Of a stretch of DNA of 49,637 nt, positions 8,459 to 18,957 are shown piece after piece. The notes under the pieces were generated by a model, which saw nothing but the letters and a program-made list of their open reading frames with translations, ran no database searches and had not been told where the DNA came from. Numbering within the stretch: position 1 is the first letter of the stretch; the number at the start of each line of letters is the position of its first letter. A program made the position numbers and the translations under genes. The stretch is from Sediminibacterium ginsengisoli (GTDB taxonomy: Bacteria; Bacteroidota; Bacteroidia; Chitinophagales; Chitinophagaceae): contig CAMBEQ010000017.1 of assembly GCA_945865545.1 (NCBI GenBank), forward strand, positions 1-49,637. The letters run 5' to 3'.

Positions 8459-8848
8459 TTATAAATCTCTTACGGCACGAACATAGCAAGTGTAGTAATC
8501 ATCGACATTAAATTGATTGCCATCATTAAAATCCTGGAACCACGCAAAGAAGAAATAGTTTAGATACGCTGTAGAACTCCAATAGAATTGATTTTTGAAA
8601 CCGCCAATTGTATCCTTGTTTTGATATAACTTATACAATTCATCCTTTGTGGGTAATCTCCATCCATTACCAAGAAAATTACATGCAACTTTAGTCTCAT
8701 TCCATTTCATCAAATTTGGAAAATCATTTTGTGCTACTAAGAGATTTCCAATCCTAATTGATTTACCTATTATTGATGCTGAATCTGGAGTTTGCCCAAT
8801 GCCTATAAAACATGCAAGTAACAATGGAATGATTAATAATTTTTTCAT
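8459..8848 (-). CDS. Small secreted DUF1566-domain protein
   Basis: This 129-residue protein has a signal peptide at about residues 1-19 (MKKLLIIPLLLACFIGIGQ). The rest resembles the DUF1566 / Lcl C-terminal fold: WNETKVACNFLG, GWRLPTKDELYKLY, FYWSSTAY and a C-terminal YVRAVR. The family is extracellular or periplasmic and related to C-type-lectin-like folds; no reaction is known. The start is ATG 8848. It is a monocistronic gene between the tRNA-linked repeats and the cytochrome gene, so it looks accessory rather than part of an operon. A loosely predicted leader and AT-rich upstream DNA are all that can be said about regulation. Confidence 0.72.
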   Translation of the reverse strand: MKKLLIIPLLLACFIGIGQTPDSASIIGKSIRIGNLLVAQNDFPNLMKWNETKVACNFLGNGWRLPTKDELYKLYQNKDTIGGFKNQFYWSSTAYLNYFFFAWFQDFNDGNQFNVDDYYTCYVRAVRDL

Positions 8849-8936
8849 AATTAAAATAAAACTTAAGTATAATACTAAATATACATATATTTTACCGTAT
8901 AAGTATATTGGGGCATTTAAATAAAAGTCTTCTACT

Positions 8937-10853
8937 CTATTTATCCAAAGAGTTTATCCAATTAGCAATCTTACGTGCATCCGATTCAGACACCTGTGGC
9001 ATTGGAGCCATAGGGGTAGAGTATTCTGGCCAATTTTGAGGTTGTGGATTTTTAATCAATTGTAAAATCTTATTCACCGTATATTTTCTTTTTGCAATAT
9101 CAGCAAAACCTGGGCCAACTAATTTTTTATCAGGATTATGACAAGCCACACAAGTATTCTTAATTAATAAAGGCTTAATTTTTTCATAAGTCATTACTTC
9201 ACCTGGTTTATCTTTACTCTTAGCAACTGCAATAGAAGGTTCATTTTTTGTACTTACTTCATTCAAAGCTAATTTAGCCCCATCAGGTATATTATTTAGT
9301 GTATAATAAGCTGTTGGGTGTATTAATGAATAAGAATTTTCTAATTCTCTTATTCCATCTAAAGTTATTTTATGAATATACGCTTGTCTAAGGTCGCCAA
9401 CAATAATACGAACGGTAAGACCATCTTCTGAAATTCGCACCCCCTTTACTGGACAATTTTTTAATTCTTGCGTAGGACTTCCATAGACTGCATGGTATTT
9501 ATAAATAAAGCTCTCCACATTATAAGATGCTAAATTCGCCGCTTTTTTCTTATCTATTGGTTTAGTAAATTCAATTTCAAAACCATCAGGCATTGCTTTT
9601 ACTGTTTTCATATCAAAAGGAACCAATGTATTCCAGGTTAATCTTTGCAATCCTTCATTGGCTTCTCCTGCCGAACCCCAACCTCGATTGGTTTCCCCTA
9701 CAAATAATGATCCATCATTAGCCCATGACATTCTAGTGACCCCAGATTGAAAACCGCTTCTAAAATCCCAAGCACATCCTTGTAATTGACCTTTTACAGT
9801 TTCCATGTATACGCGTGCTATTTTACTTTGCCCTTGATCCCCTACTAATAATTGTTCCTCAAATGGGCCAAAATTTCCCTTTGGTATTTTAACAATCTCT
9901 GAACTTGAAATTCCTAATACACCATGTGGCAACCAAACTGCTGGCAATTGCAAGTCGGGTATACTTTTTTTCATTTCAAAAACTGTTTGATACTTCTCAT
10001 TTTCTATATTTTCTGGCTTTGTTCTTTTGCCATTGGCATCATAATCGATACGTGGATTTATTTTACTATAAATTTCTTTTTCAGTTAATTTTATAGGAGA
10101 ATTAGGCATATTGGACCAAACCAAACCTGCAGGATGTCCCATAAAATTTCCCTTATTGATCTTCATAATACTTCCAGATCCAACATAGTCACCTTGATTA
10201 TCGGTATAATACAATTCACCATCAATCATACTAATTCCATTGGGAGAACGCATTCCAGTAGCCCAAGGTTCCATTCTACCATCATCATAGATATGTAATG
10301 CCCATCCTCTCCAAGGAACAAAACTATTAGGTGTCCACCAAGCATCTCCAAAACCTAAATTTAAGGTGACGAAAAAGGAACCATCAGGTGCCATTTTTGG
10401 TCCAAAACTATATTCATGATAATTACCTGACAAGGGCCAAGCATAAATAGTTTCATACACATCTGCTTTTCCATCCATATTGGAATCATACAATCGAGTT
10501 AGCTCCCCTCTTTGTACAACATAAAGTGAGTTATTCTTGTAAACGACCCCTAATACTTCATGTAATCCTGATGCAAATTTTCTAAAATAAGGCTTTGCAC
10601 TTGTTGGATTTTCAACAATGAAAATATCACCTCTTCTTGTGGTAACTGCTAAATTACCATCAGGCATGGTAAATAATCCACCCACTTCTAATATTGTTCC
10701 TTCGGGAGATCTTAATTTATTAATCTTAAAAAAGTCTTCTTCCTTTGGCGACTCTTGAGCATAATTAATAGTTTGAATACAAAAAAGCGCAACAAAAGTG
10801 ATGAAGATGTATTTAAATGAGCGCATTGATATAGTAGATTGATTGATTTTCAT
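8937..10853 (-). CDS. Secreted beta-propeller dehydrogenase-like protein with C-terminal cytochrome c domain
   Basis: This 638-residue exported protein has a signal peptide near residues 10-32, then a beta-propeller at about 45-470 of the PQQ-sugar-dehydrogenase-like type (GLFTMPDGNLAVTTRRGDI, PNGISMIDGELYYTDNQGDYVG, GVLGISSSEIV). The C-terminal class I cytochrome c, about 555-638, has the heme motif CVACH and a downstream Met in PMAPMPQ as the likely second ligand. Proteins of this build are common in Bacteroidota, Verrucomicrobia and Planctomycetes next to DUF1080 proteins, as here. It probably oxidises a sugar or polyol in the periplasm, but cofactor and substrate are unproven. The start may be ATG 10853 or ATG 10826; the second puts the signal peptide nearer the N-terminus. 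Confidence 0.8.
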   Translation of the reverse strand: MKINQSTISMRSFKYIFITFVALFCIQTINYAQESPKEEDFFKINKLRSPEGTILEVGGLFTMPDGNLAVTTRRGDIFIVENPTSAKPYFRKFASGLHEVLGVVYKNNSLYVVQRGELTRLYDSNMDGKADVYETIYAWPLSGNYHEYSFGPKMAPDGSFFVTLNLGFGDAWWTPNSFVPWRGWALHIYDDGRMEPWATGMRSPNGISMIDGELYYTDNQGDYVGSGSIMKINKGNFMGHPAGLVWSNMPNSPIKLTEKEIYSKINPRIDYDANGKRTKPENIENEKYQTVFEMKKSIPDLQLPAVWLPHGVLGISSSEIVKIPKGNFGPFEEQLLVGDQGQSKIARVYMETVKGQLQGCAWDFRSGFQSGVTRMSWANDGSLFVGETNRGWGSAGEANEGLQRLTWNTLVPFDMKTVKAMPDGFEIEFTKPIDKKKAANLASYNVESFIYKYHAVYGSPTQELKNCPVKGVRISEDGLTVRIIVGDLRQAYIHKITLDGIRELENSYSLIHPTAYYTLNNIPDGAKLALNEVSTKNEPSIAVAKSKDKPGEVMTYEKIKPLLIKNTCVACHNPDKKLVGPGFADIAKRKYTVNKILQLIKNPQPQNWPEYSTPMAPMPQVSESDARKIANWINSLDK

Positions 10854-10864
10854 ATTATTTTAAC

Positions 10865-12718
10865 TTAAAATAGAATTGAATAAGTAATTTTATTTTGAAT
10901 AGGAATTAATAACTCCTTTTTTCCATTCTGTTCTCTTATAATTGCGCTGGCATTCCCTGTATCATCTAATTTAATATAATAAGAATGATCATCTATTAAA
11001 TAAAATCCAGCAGAAATTTCTTCCATATCAGAAGCGGTGGCTATTCGAACATATAATTTTTCGCCAGTATTTTTTAAGACAATAGTTCTTTGAATGCCTT
11101 GTCTATTATCCAACACTTTTGTAATATCGGTTACTGAATTCCCATAAATATTGTATTTAAAGGAAGGTCTATCCATGTCGTCAATAACATATCCTTTGGG
11201 AGTGAATCCAGTTGCGGTAGTATCAGAAGTCCAAGGCGTATTACTGTTCTCTAATTTATTGATACTTAAGGAAGGAGCTCCAGTGTATTGTATTGCTCCC
11301 AGTGGCCTGGAAGAACCATCCCCTCTATCCACCCACATGGGTGAGGCATCTAAAAAATCACCTCGCCAAACTTGAAAAATATTGCCATTGTCCATATCAT
11401 AAGTATAATTTACTTTAAGTGGTGTACCTACATTTACAGCATGTACCACTCGTTTACTATTAGGGACATCCATGAAAGTGCGAAGAACTATATTTTCTTT
11501 TGCTTCAATTAATACAGGGTCTTTACTATTTTGTGGTATAATTTTTGGATCGCTGATTACGAATTCTCTACAATTAGCTGAACTAACTCTTACATTTAAA
11601 ATAGGATTTTCAGCAGCTTTGTATTTCGAAAATTGTAATTCAAATGGAAAGGAACCTTTGGTTAAAGTAGCTACAGCATTACTATTGTTTTCGCCAAATG
11701 GGAAAACTACTTTATTGCCAATATTCATTGACAAAGCACCTCCTCTTAAATTGACATTAAAAGTATAATCGCCCGATTCAGGTATGGTGATTACCCCTTT
11801 ATATACGGATAGATAATTATTTTTTGGGACTCCCTCTATATTAACAGTGATGTAAGGATTGGTTTTTTGAAGTAGTGGCTTTAAGGAAGATACATCTGAT
11901 GACTTTTCAAATTTACCTAAAAAGGTGGCACTAGTAATTTCACTTAAGCTTGGTTTATTTTGCGGAAATTGACTGATTACTATATTTCGAAAAGCTACTT
12001 GCCCATGATCCCCTTGTATACGGAGTGCGGCTTCGGCTAACTCATTATCATCAACCGAACCAGCAGTAGGTCCTGTTAATTCTAAATTCTCGTGAATTAA
12101 TACTCCATTTAATTCTACTTTTAAAAACTTAGCATTTTCAGTTTTAACACCATTTGAAAATTTTGGGGCTTGAAAAGAGATTTTATAATGTTGCCATAAT
12201 CCTGGCGCTTTACTTACATTTTGTCTTGGGGCATGGCCTTCAAAAGATCTTGCTCCAGCAGGTCTTTTCTCATCGTTTCTTTCATAAATACCGCCCATAT
12301 CTGTTGAACGAGGATTGATCACTCCCCAACTATCAAATAACTGTATTTCATATCGACCTTGTAAATAAATGCCTGAATTTGATTCTTTTGCCAACATGCA
12401 ATCGAATTCAATATCCATGTCACCATGTTTGAAATTGGTAAACAAATCCTTATGAGCAGATGGTTCAGGTAAATTTAATAATATTCCAGTACCCGGAGTA
12501 TAACTTAGTTGATAACTTAGTTGATGACTTGTATTAATATCCGCATGTACCGTATTTCCAATATGCCAATTGGCAGTTGGATTATTAAAATCACTTAAAC
12601 TAGTTAAATCCAATTTTATTTGTGCTTGTAAAACTGAAGATAGAAATAAGCTCAATAAAAGTGGAACAGATGTAAGAATTGAAAATCTATAATTCTTTTG
12701 TTGTATATGAAATCCCAT
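10865..12718 (-). CDS. Secreted DUF1080 (3-keto-disaccharide hydrolase-like) protein with PA14-like domain
   Basis: This 617-residue protein has an N-terminal signal peptide ending near residue 32 (VLQA-Q). Residues of about 35-250 form the DUF1080 concanavalin-like domain, with MDIEFDCML, SGIYLQGRYEIQLFDSWG, GLWQHYKISF and RIQGDHGQVAFRNI. Residues of about 270-390 look like a PA14-type carbohydrate-binding module (SGDYTFNVNLRGGALSMNIG). The C-terminal part (about 405-617) has the unassigned motif NIFQVWRGDFLDASPMW. Some DUF1080 enzymes cleave 3-keto-glycosides. It precedes the cytochrome gene by 11 bases, so the two form an operon. No glycoside 3-dehydrogenase (FAD/GMC) gene is visible here. 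Confidence 0.78.
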   Translation of the reverse strand: MGFHIQQKNYRFSILTSVPLLLSLFLSSVLQAQIKLDLTSLSDFNNPTANWHIGNTVHADINTSHQLSYQLSYTPGTGILLNLPEPSAHKDLFTNFKHGDMDIEFDCMLAKESNSGIYLQGRYEIQLFDSWGVINPRSTDMGGIYERNDEKRPAGARSFEGHAPRQNVSKAPGLWQHYKISFQAPKFSNGVKTENAKFLKVELNGVLIHENLELTGPTAGSVDDNELAEAALRIQGDHGQVAFRNIVISQFPQNKPSLSEITSATFLGKFEKSSDVSSLKPLLQKTNPYITVNIEGVPKNNYLSVYKGVITIPESGDYTFNVNLRGGALSMNIGNKVVFPFGENNSNAVATLTKGSFPFELQFSKYKAAENPILNVRVSSANCREFVISDPKIIPQNSKDPVLIEAKENIVLRTFMDVPNSKRVVHAVNVGTPLKVNYTYDMDNGNIFQVWRGDFLDASPMWVDRGDGSSRPLGAIQYTGAPSLSINKLENSNTPWTSDTTATGFTPKGYVIDDMDRPSFKYNIYGNSVTDITKVLDNRQGIQRTIVLKNTGEKLYVRIATASDMEEISAGFYLIDDHSYYIKLDDTGNASAIIREQNGKKELLIPIQNKITYSILF

Positions 12719-12809
12719 AATGCATTATTTTGAATAAGCAATTTATGAAAAATCTACATCAAATCAATAACAATTGTATAAAAAATATCATATAACTTAT
12801 TGGAAATGA

Positions 12810-14375
12810 CTATTTTAAAATTGTTAGTGCTTTTCTTGGTATGCGTTCAGTGGCCATGGCAGCATGATAAATATAAGAAGCCATTATCGTTGCATTTTTC
12901 ATAAGGTCTTCTGGCTGAATTCCTTCCAAATAATCGAGATTGGTATGACCTGCTGTTCCTGGTGTTCTATCTTGTAAATATTGAAATCCTGGAAGACCCA
13001 CTTCATCAAAAGAAACATGATCGGTACTACCCAAACTTTGATTAGAAACCATCGTCATACCTAAATCACGAAAGGGTTCCATCCAAGCAGTTAACATGGA
13101 TCGAGCAGACTCATTCCCTTGTAAATAGATCCCCCGATATTGTCCAGCACCATAATCTTGATTAAAGTAAGCAGACAAAAGTTCATATTCGGGTTGTATA
13201 CCTACTGCCGGATTACGCGGATCACCAAAATGTTGCTGAACATAAGCACGTGAACCATAAAGTCCTTGTTCCTCTCCAGACCATAGAGCAATTCTAATGG
13301 TTCGTTTTGGCTTCACCCCTAAGGTTTTAAGTATACGCATAGCTTCAAGCGCAACAGCCGTACCCGAGGAATTATCACTTGCATTTGAACTACCATGCCA
13401 GGTATCAAAATGTGCACCAACCATTACTATGCCTTCTTTCGGATCAGTACCAGGTATTTCCCCTACTAAATTCTTAGCTTGTTCTACCTTATCTCCAATT
13501 TTATTTTTAATCTCTAACTCAATTTTAACTGCAATGCCTCTTTTTAATACACGGTACATTCTATTATAATGTTCAGGGGTCACTGCCAAAATTGGCGATG
13601 AATTACGCATACCTGCAGCACTCCACCCGTCTTCTGTTACACCTGGACGAGAATAAGCAGGAACTATGCCTAAACGATTGCCATCGGTTTGTAAAATCAC
13701 CGCTACTTTTTCACTTTTTAAAAATGCCAAACGTTCTACAGCATTAATAGTGGTTGGATTGGTTATTATCCTTGCAGCTTTAGGTTTTAAGGGTGTTATA
13801 GCAGCTTGTTCAAGCGCTATGAGTTCTTCACTATTGTAACGGTGTACTCCATTAGTAAGTGTTAGTAAATCAATAACAGCAGGATTAGCAATAAGAACCG
13901 CCTTATCTTTTAACTTCCCTCTATAATTTTCTAGATCTTCTTTAGTTTGTATATCAACCACCATTGCCTCTGCGTTAATTTTTCCTGGTGTGCCCGCTGT
14001 ATAGGCAATTGGATAAGCATTAAGTGGCATGTAATCGGGTTCAATCATGTGCGCAGAAACATATTCATTATCCCAGGTTACTCCATAGTCCATATACGCT
14101 TCACTATTTACCTCACTCAATCCCATCTTTTTCATTTCATCTAAAGCCCAAACTTGTGCACGTTGCATATCGCGAGACAAAGTAAGTCTCGCTCCTAGCA
14201 CATCCACTATATAAGATTCATACTCCATCACTTTTGAATGCTGTAATCCTTCCTCTCGAATACGAGCCACCATGGCCCAGTCCACTAAAGACGATGGAGC
14301 AAAGGCAAATGCCATTGAGCAAATTGTAATAAAGGAAAAGATGCGGATGCGTCTAAGTTTAGTAATGCGTTTCAT
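12810..14375 (-). CDS. Secreted M28-family metallopeptidase with PA-like domain
   Basis: This 521-residue exported zinc peptidase has a signal peptide at about residues 10-27. An inserted protease-associated-like domain lies at about 130-290. The catalytic M28 domain, about 300-510, shows the di-zinc ligand motifs AHFDTW, SDNSSGTAVALEAM, GEEQGLYGS, YFNQDYGAG and GHTNLD. Members are aminopeptidases or carboxypeptidases acting on peptides in the periplasm. The start is ATG 14375. It lies downstream of the M20 peptidase (89-base gap) on the same strand and could share its transcript. The exact specificity is unknown. Confidence 0.88.
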   Translation of the reverse strand: MKRITKLRRIRIFSFITICSMAFAFAPSSLVDWAMVARIREEGLQHSKVMEYESYIVDVLGARLTLSRDMQRAQVWALDEMKKMGLSEVNSEAYMDYGVTWDNEYVSAHMIEPDYMPLNAYPIAYTAGTPGKINAEAMVVDIQTKEDLENYRGKLKDKAVLIANPAVIDLLTLTNGVHRYNSEELIALEQAAITPLKPKAARIITNPTTINAVERLAFLKSEKVAVILQTDGNRLGIVPAYSRPGVTEDGWSAAGMRNSSPILAVTPEHYNRMYRVLKRGIAVKIELEIKNKIGDKVEQAKNLVGEIPGTDPKEGIVMVGAHFDTWHGSSNASDNSSGTAVALEAMRILKTLGVKPKRTIRIALWSGEEQGLYGSRAYVQQHFGDPRNPAVGIQPEYELLSAYFNQDYGAGQYRGIYLQGNESARSMLTAWMEPFRDLGMTMVSNQSLGSTDHVSFDEVGLPGFQYLQDRTPGTAGHTNLDYLEGIQPEDLMKNATIMASYIYHAAMATERIPRKALTILK

Positions 14376-14464
14376 CTTCTTGTAGATTTATTTGTAAAAT
14401 TCAAAATGGATAGTAAAATTTAACTACTACATTTCTAGCTTGAATTTACTACAAGATTCTGATA

Positions 14465-16000
14465 TTATTTCCCCAATAACATGATAGAGGCGAAAATTTG
14501 TATGCCTTCAAAAAAGTTTTTCAACTTAATATTCTCATTTTCTGCATGTTGATTGTTATCATGGTTGGCAATAGGCACTGTAATGGGTGATGTGTTTAAT
14601 ACTTTTTCAAAAACGAATAAGGGCAAACTCCCCCCAAGCGTTGGAAGTATAACTGGCCAATCAGTACTTGACAACTCCATGGCTTTTGAAATGCGCTTTA
14701 CATAAGGATTGGATAAGGATGTTTTTTGAGCATTGTAACTTTTTTTGTCTTGCACTACCATGCAAATTTTGGCATTCAGTTTTCTTTCTTCATCGGTTGG
14801 CTCTTTATCGGTTACAAAAAAACCTTGCGCTTTAATATGATTTATTACTTTTTGTTGTTGCTTTTCCCAATCATTTCCTTTTACTAAACGCATGTCTACA
14901 GAAGCAATGGCTTTGGTAGGAATTACATTGGCAGAAAATTTACCAACACCAGCACTTTGAAGTCCATTGATATTTAAAGAAGGTAATTGCAAAGCATCAT
15001 TGAGCGCTCCTGCTCTTTCAGTTGCATTAATACCTAATTCATTTTTAAGTTGTGCTTCTACACTAGGTACTATTGCAAGTGCCTCTTTTTCTAATGAAGA
15101 CAAGGGCACTACATCATCATAAAAACCTTTGATGGTTACTTCTCCTTTATCATTTTTCATACTTGCAAGTAATCTAGATAATTCCATCGCTGGATTCAAT
15201 ACCCAATTTCCATAATGTCCAGAATGAAGTGGTCGCTTGGGTCCAAAAACAGTTAGTTCCAAATGTGTATCTCCTCTTACCCCCATCACCAACTGTTTTT
15301 TACCTGACTGATGTACTGGGCCATCACAAATCACCCACATATTCGCATCTAATTTATTTTTATACAATTGTAAAAATTGTTCCAAATTAGGTGAGCCTGC
15401 TTCTTCTTCTCCTTCAAAGAAAAATTTAATATTCACAGTAGGTTTTAAATTTAATGCTTTTAATTGTGCATAGGCATTGATGATGGCCATCACCCCTGCC
15501 TTATCATCAGAAGCCCCTCTTGCATATATTCTTGCATTAAGATCATAATTATTTCCTTTACTTAACCAAGGCATGACAATAGCCCCCTTTTCATACATGC
15601 CACTGTATAAGCTTGGACGAAATGGATGCACTCCCGGAAACCATTTACTAGTATCCACTGGCTGGCCATCATAGTGCGCATAAAAAATAATAGTTTCTGT
15701 AGCACCTGGTACTTTTACTTCTCCATATACTACTGGTGGCATTGGACTATTAGGGATAGTGAGTAAACTTACCTCGTCAACCCCTTTTGATTTCATGTAC
15801 TCCTTTATCCAGTTTGCATTATCCAACAAACCTTTTGGATTAGCTGCTACATTTGGAATAGATAAAAACGATCTAAACTCGTCTACTAAATTAGATTGTT
15901 GTTCATTAATTGACTGCTTAATAAGCGCTTGTTCATTTTGCGCAAATAAGCTACTGGTAAAAAATAAAATAACTACTAAAATTTTGATATTGTTTTTCAT
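14465..16000 (-). CDS. Secreted M20-family dipeptidase/peptidase
   Basis: This 511-residue protein has a signal peptide ending near residue 20 (SSLFAQ). It has the M20 metal-site motifs: HYDGQPVD, GASDDKAGVMAI (shared zinc Asp), the catalytic pair GEEEAGS, and NHDNNQHAENENI, which supplies the last metal His. A lid or dimerisation domain lies at about 215-380. The family removes residues from short peptides (CNDP/PepV-like). Gene order suggests peptide breakdown together with the M28 enzyme. The katG terminator hairpin sits just upstream of the start codon, so this gene needs its own promoter or depends on read-through. Confidence 0.88.
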   Translation of the reverse strand: MKNNIKILVVILFFTSSLFAQNEQALIKQSINEQQSNLVDEFRSFLSIPNVAANPKGLLDNANWIKEYMKSKGVDEVSLLTIPNSPMPPVVYGEVKVPGATETIIFYAHYDGQPVDTSKWFPGVHPFRPSLYSGMYEKGAIVMPWLSKGNNYDLNARIYARGASDDKAGVMAIINAYAQLKALNLKPTVNIKFFFEGEEEAGSPNLEQFLQLYKNKLDANMWVICDGPVHQSGKKQLVMGVRGDTHLELTVFGPKRPLHSGHYGNWVLNPAMELSRLLASMKNDKGEVTIKGFYDDVVPLSSLEKEALAIVPSVEAQLKNELGINATERAGALNDALQLPSLNINGLQSAGVGKFSANVIPTKAIASVDMRLVKGNDWEKQQQKVINHIKAQGFFVTDKEPTDEERKLNAKICMVVQDKKSYNAQKTSLSNPYVKRISKAMELSSTDWPVILPTLGGSLPLFVFEKVLNTSPITVPIANHDNNQHAENENIKLKNFFEGIQIFASIMLLGK

Positions 16001-16017
16001 GTTCTTATTTATTTTAA

Positions 16018-16045
16018 AAAAGCCTTCCCATAAAGGAAGGCTTTT
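16018..16045 (-). terminator. Intrinsic terminator of katG
   Basis: A perfect 11-bp stem is formed by AAAAGCCTTCC at 16018-16028 and GGAAGGCTTTT at 16035-16045 with a 6-base loop. On the minus strand the stem is followed by a T-rich run. It lies 20 bases past the katG stop and 17 bases before the M20 peptidase start. Confidence 0.9.
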
Positions 16046-16065
16046 ATTGATATTATTAAAAAATA

Positions 16066-18285
<2,220 letters not shown>

Positions 18286-18383
18286 TTAAATAATTATTGA
18301 GTGTTAAAATTACAACAATTACGCATTTAATAATTACAAAAAACGGAAAAAATTACCCTATTTGTTAATCAAATTGTACACAA

Positions 18384-18836
18384 TTAATCATTCCCTGAAA
18401 CAATTTTGTTGGTACTTCTGTACAAGTAGTTTTCATAGATATGTCGTCTTGCAAAACGATCTGGGGTATCTGAATTAACCAACTTAACATAAATGGCCTT
18501 GGGCACACCATAATATTCATATTCATTACCATCTGAAAATACAACTCTTAAAATTTCAGATTTAAATTCAAAATCATCAATACTTGCCTCCGTGATGGTA
18601 GTAGTATATTCGGTGATTGTAGCTTCCCTGGTTTCAGAATGTACGCTTACTAAAAAATGATAAGATGAAATTAGTTTCGCAGATTTTTCTTCGGCCATTT
18701 TTTTAGCCTCATCACTCTCTTGAAATTTATCAGGATGCCATTCCATCATGATCTTACGATACACTTTTTTCAAGTCACTTAATGTGGCTTTATCGTCAAC
18801 TCCTAAAATGGCTCTATGTCTTTCTATTCGCTTCAT
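18384..18836 (-). CDS. J-domain protein fused to a KTSC domain
   Basis: This 150-residue protein has two parts. Residues 1-70 form a J-domain with the invariant HPD at 34-36 in MEWHPDKF, so it should stimulate an Hsp70 ATPase. Residues of about 88-145 match a KTSC domain: ILRVVFSDGNEYEYYGVPKA, then SDTPDRFARRHIYENYLYR. KTSC domains are small and of unknown function, sometimes linked to nucleic-acid or phage proteins. The gene lies 122 bases downstream of dnaK on the same strand, past a terminator hairpin, so DnaK is the obvious partner. No G/F region, zinc domain or substrate-binding domain of classical DnaJ is present. Confidence 0.78.
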   Translation of the reverse strand: MKRIERHRAILGVDDKATLSDLKKVYRKIMMEWHPDKFQESDEAKKMAEEKSAKLISSYHFLVSVHSETREATITEYTTTITEASIDDFEFKSEILRVVFSDGNEYEYYGVPKAIYVKLVNSDTPDRFARRHIYENYLYRSTNKIVSGND

Positions 18837-18882
18837 ATCTAATTTATGATGCGCGAAGGTACTACAATCTAATTTAATGAAG

Positions 18883-18912
18883 AAGCCCTCTCAGGATTAA
18901 CTGAAAGGGCTT
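18883..18912 (-). terminator. Intrinsic terminator downstream of dnaK
   Basis: AAGCCCT (18883-18889) pairs with AGGGCTT (18906-18912), with an inner TCAG/CTGA stem after one mismatch. It lies 45 bases beyond the dnaK stop on the minus strand and separates dnaK from the J-domain gene. The T tract is weak. Confidence 0.7.
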
Positions 18913-18957
18913 AACATTATATTCCTACTTTGCAAAACCATAAAGGTGCAGCAAAAT

